Assembly (NCBI GenBank): GCA_017994815.1
Contig: JAGOJY010000003.1
Span: forward strand, 1-64,000
Source: Acidobacteriota bacterium
Lineage (GTDB): Bacteria > Acidobacteriota > Polarisedimenticolia > J045
Reading direction: 5' to 3'
DNA: 64,000 nt
Shown: one piece after another, positions 63,060 to 64,000 of the stretch
Numbering within the stretch: position 1 is the first letter of the stretch
Layout of the letters: each line of letters begins with the position of its first letter
Translations under genes and position numbers: made by a program
The notes under the pieces: model-generated
Told to the model about the DNA's origin: nothing
The model's input: the letters and a program-made list of their open reading frames with translations, nothing else
Databases searched by the model: none

Positions 63060-64000
63060 TCAGTCGACGTAGAACGTGCGGGCGAGCACGCGGCCGCGCA
63101 CGCCGCGCGCGAGCGCCACGCGCAGGCGGTGCAGCCCCGGCCGCAGCTCCGGCTTGCGCACGACGAGCACGTACTGCCCGGCCAGCGCCGCGGCGAGCCG
63201 TTCCATCGCCTGGTCCACGAACTCGTGCGTCTTCTCGTACGACCCGCCGGTGTCGTGCGCGATCGCGATCAGCGGCCCCTCGAGCGAGTGGTAGTCGGCG
63301 TTGGTGGTGTCGAGGGCGAACACGGCCGCCCGCGCGTTCACCAGCGCCTCGATGGCCTGTTCGTGCTCGTCGTTCGGGAACACGCCCATCGAGGTCAGGT
63401 GTCCCGCGCCCCAGGCGAAGAACACGACCGCCTTGGGCCCCGGCAGGCGTTCCAGCGCGTGCGCCAACACGAGCAGCCCCGCCTCCGGCGTGGCCGCGGC
63501 GAGCGCCGCGGCGCGGTCCAACCCCGGGACGAGCGACGGCTCGGGACCGGCCGCGAGCGGGGCGGGCCGGACGCTGGCCACGACGCGTTCGTCGAGGAGA
63601 TCGCGCGCCCCCGCGTGGTCGCGCGTGAAGTCGAGGTGCAGGTCAAGGTGCGTGTCGAACGTCAGCACCGCGACGTAATCGGTCGGCTCGAGGCTCCCGA
63701 CGTACTCCCGCGCGCGGGCGGCCATCCGCAGCAGCCCCGGGGTGCGCAGCCCGTGCAGCGCGCGCTGGAACAGCAGCACGATCAGCCGGCCGGGTGCCGC
63801 GCCGGCCGGGGGCGGCAGCGCGGGGCCGCGCGCGCCGGGACCGCCCGGCACCGCCGGCGAGCCGCTCCACTCGACCTGCAGCAGATCGGCGGGACGGCCG
63901 TCGACCGCGACCGAGAAATCGCCGGGGCCGAGACCGGGCACGGCATCGTTCCGGTCGTCGAGCACGCGAGCATCGATGACGATGCGGGCGACGGTCAGCT
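63060..64000 (-). CDS. VWFA-related domain protein, 5' end outside window
   Basis: The reading frame continues past base 64000 (the window's last codons read ...LTVARIVIDARVLDDRN), so the start is not in view. The visible ~313 residues begin with a short beta-domain of the VWFA-related type (VLDDRNDAVPGLGPGDFSVA, V-D-G-R-P) and then a von Willebrand-like domain (LIVLLFQRALHGLRTPGLLR, YVAVLTFDTHLDLHLDFTRD, AVVFFAWGAGHLTSMGVFPN) ending in a beta region (RVLARTFYVD). This architecture is common in Acidobacteria-type VWFA-related proteins (TIGR03436-like) of unknown role. The MIDAS residues are degenerate (no clear DxSxS). Followed by the SpeE-like gene. Confidence 0.75.
   Translation of the reverse strand, partial: LTVARIVIDARVLDDRNDAVPGLGPGDFSVAVDGRPADLLQVEWSGSPAVPGGPGARGPALPPPAGAAPGRLIVLLFQRALHGLRTPGLLRMAARAREYVGSLEPTDYVAVLTFDTHLDLHLDFTRDHAGARDLLDERVVASVRPAPLAAGPEPSLVPGLDRAAALAAATPEAGLLVLAHALERLPGPKAVVFFAWGAGHLTSMGVFPNDEHEQAIEALVNARAAVFALDTTNADYHSLEGPLIAIAHDTGGSYEKTHEFVDQAMERLAAALAGQYVLVVRKPELRPGLHRLRVALARGVRGRVLARTFYVD

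Overview
The window is a very GC-rich (roughly 70 percent or more by eye), gene-dense stretch from a Gram-negative bacterium. A 16-stranded-type porin, periplasmic Spy-like proteins, multiheme and di-heme c-type cytochromes and many Sec signal peptides all require an outer membrane and periplasm. I cannot assign a phylum from sequence alone. Secreted Cys-rich proteins, a VWFA-related protein of the type common in Acidobacteriota, and RoxA-like di-heme cytochromes would fit an uncultured Acidobacteriota, Myxococcota or Binatota-like lineage. No rRNA, tRNA, CRISPR array, prophage or complete insertion sequence was found. The only mobile-element-related gene is a REP-associated tyrosine transposase (RAYT) at 15116-15940, next to a cluster of short palindromes.

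Layout. 1-6044: end of a DUF1846 protein, a nucleoside deaminase, a membrane protein, a MenC/N-acylamino-acid-racemase enzyme, and an ECF sigma factor module flanked by two Spy/CnrX-like proteins. 6103-10510: three translationally coupled genes (PLP-dependent D-cysteine desulfhydrase family, a HEAT-repeat/serine-hydrolase fusion, an M28 peptidase). 10626-12555: nrfHA, ammonifying nitrite reductase with an unusual first haem motif. 12663-15940: a secreted GH43-type protein and the RAYT. 16175-24195: one long minus-strand run with a RoxA-like di-heme cytochrome, a small cytosolic protein, two paralogous di-heme cytochromes, a dimethylarginine hydrolase and a membrane glycosyltransferase. 24450-34977: a secreted propeller protein, an aspA-hypothetical-DASS transporter operon, a porin, a Cys-rich secreted protein, an isoprenylcysteine-methyltransferase-like protein and an M64-like metalloprotease.

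35094-43350 holds an AIM24-family protein, ornithine aminotransferase and a four-gene glycan operon (sulfatase-like hydrolase, two glycosyltransferases, methyltransferase-TPR). 43473-54780 is mostly housekeeping and small stress-type genes: two GNATs, a Nif3-like protein, LepA, a rifampin-phosphotransferase-like enzyme, a geranylgeranyl-reductase-like flavoprotein, MutM, an SDR, a zinc-binding mini-protein, DUF2231 and DUF1328. 54857-61674 encodes an AddAB-type helicase-nuclease. The window closes with a PfpI-family protein, a spermidine-synthase-like methyltransferase and a truncated VWFA-related protein.

How the parts may work together (inference): NrfHA, the DASS transporter with aspartase, and the di-heme cytochromes point to a respiratory heterotroph that uses C4-dicarboxylates and amino acids and can reduce nitrite to ammonium. 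The dimethylarginine hydrolase and ornithine aminotransferase suggest arginine-derived catabolism. The possible D-amino-acid theme (MenC-type racemase, D-cysteine desulfhydrase family, penicillin-binding-type hydrolase, peptidase) at 2918-10510 is suggestive only. The least explained parts are the cytochrome cluster at 18638-24195, the structured aspA leader, a sigma-54 promoter followed by an intrinsic terminator in the leader of a GNAT gene, and the palindromes beside the RAYT.
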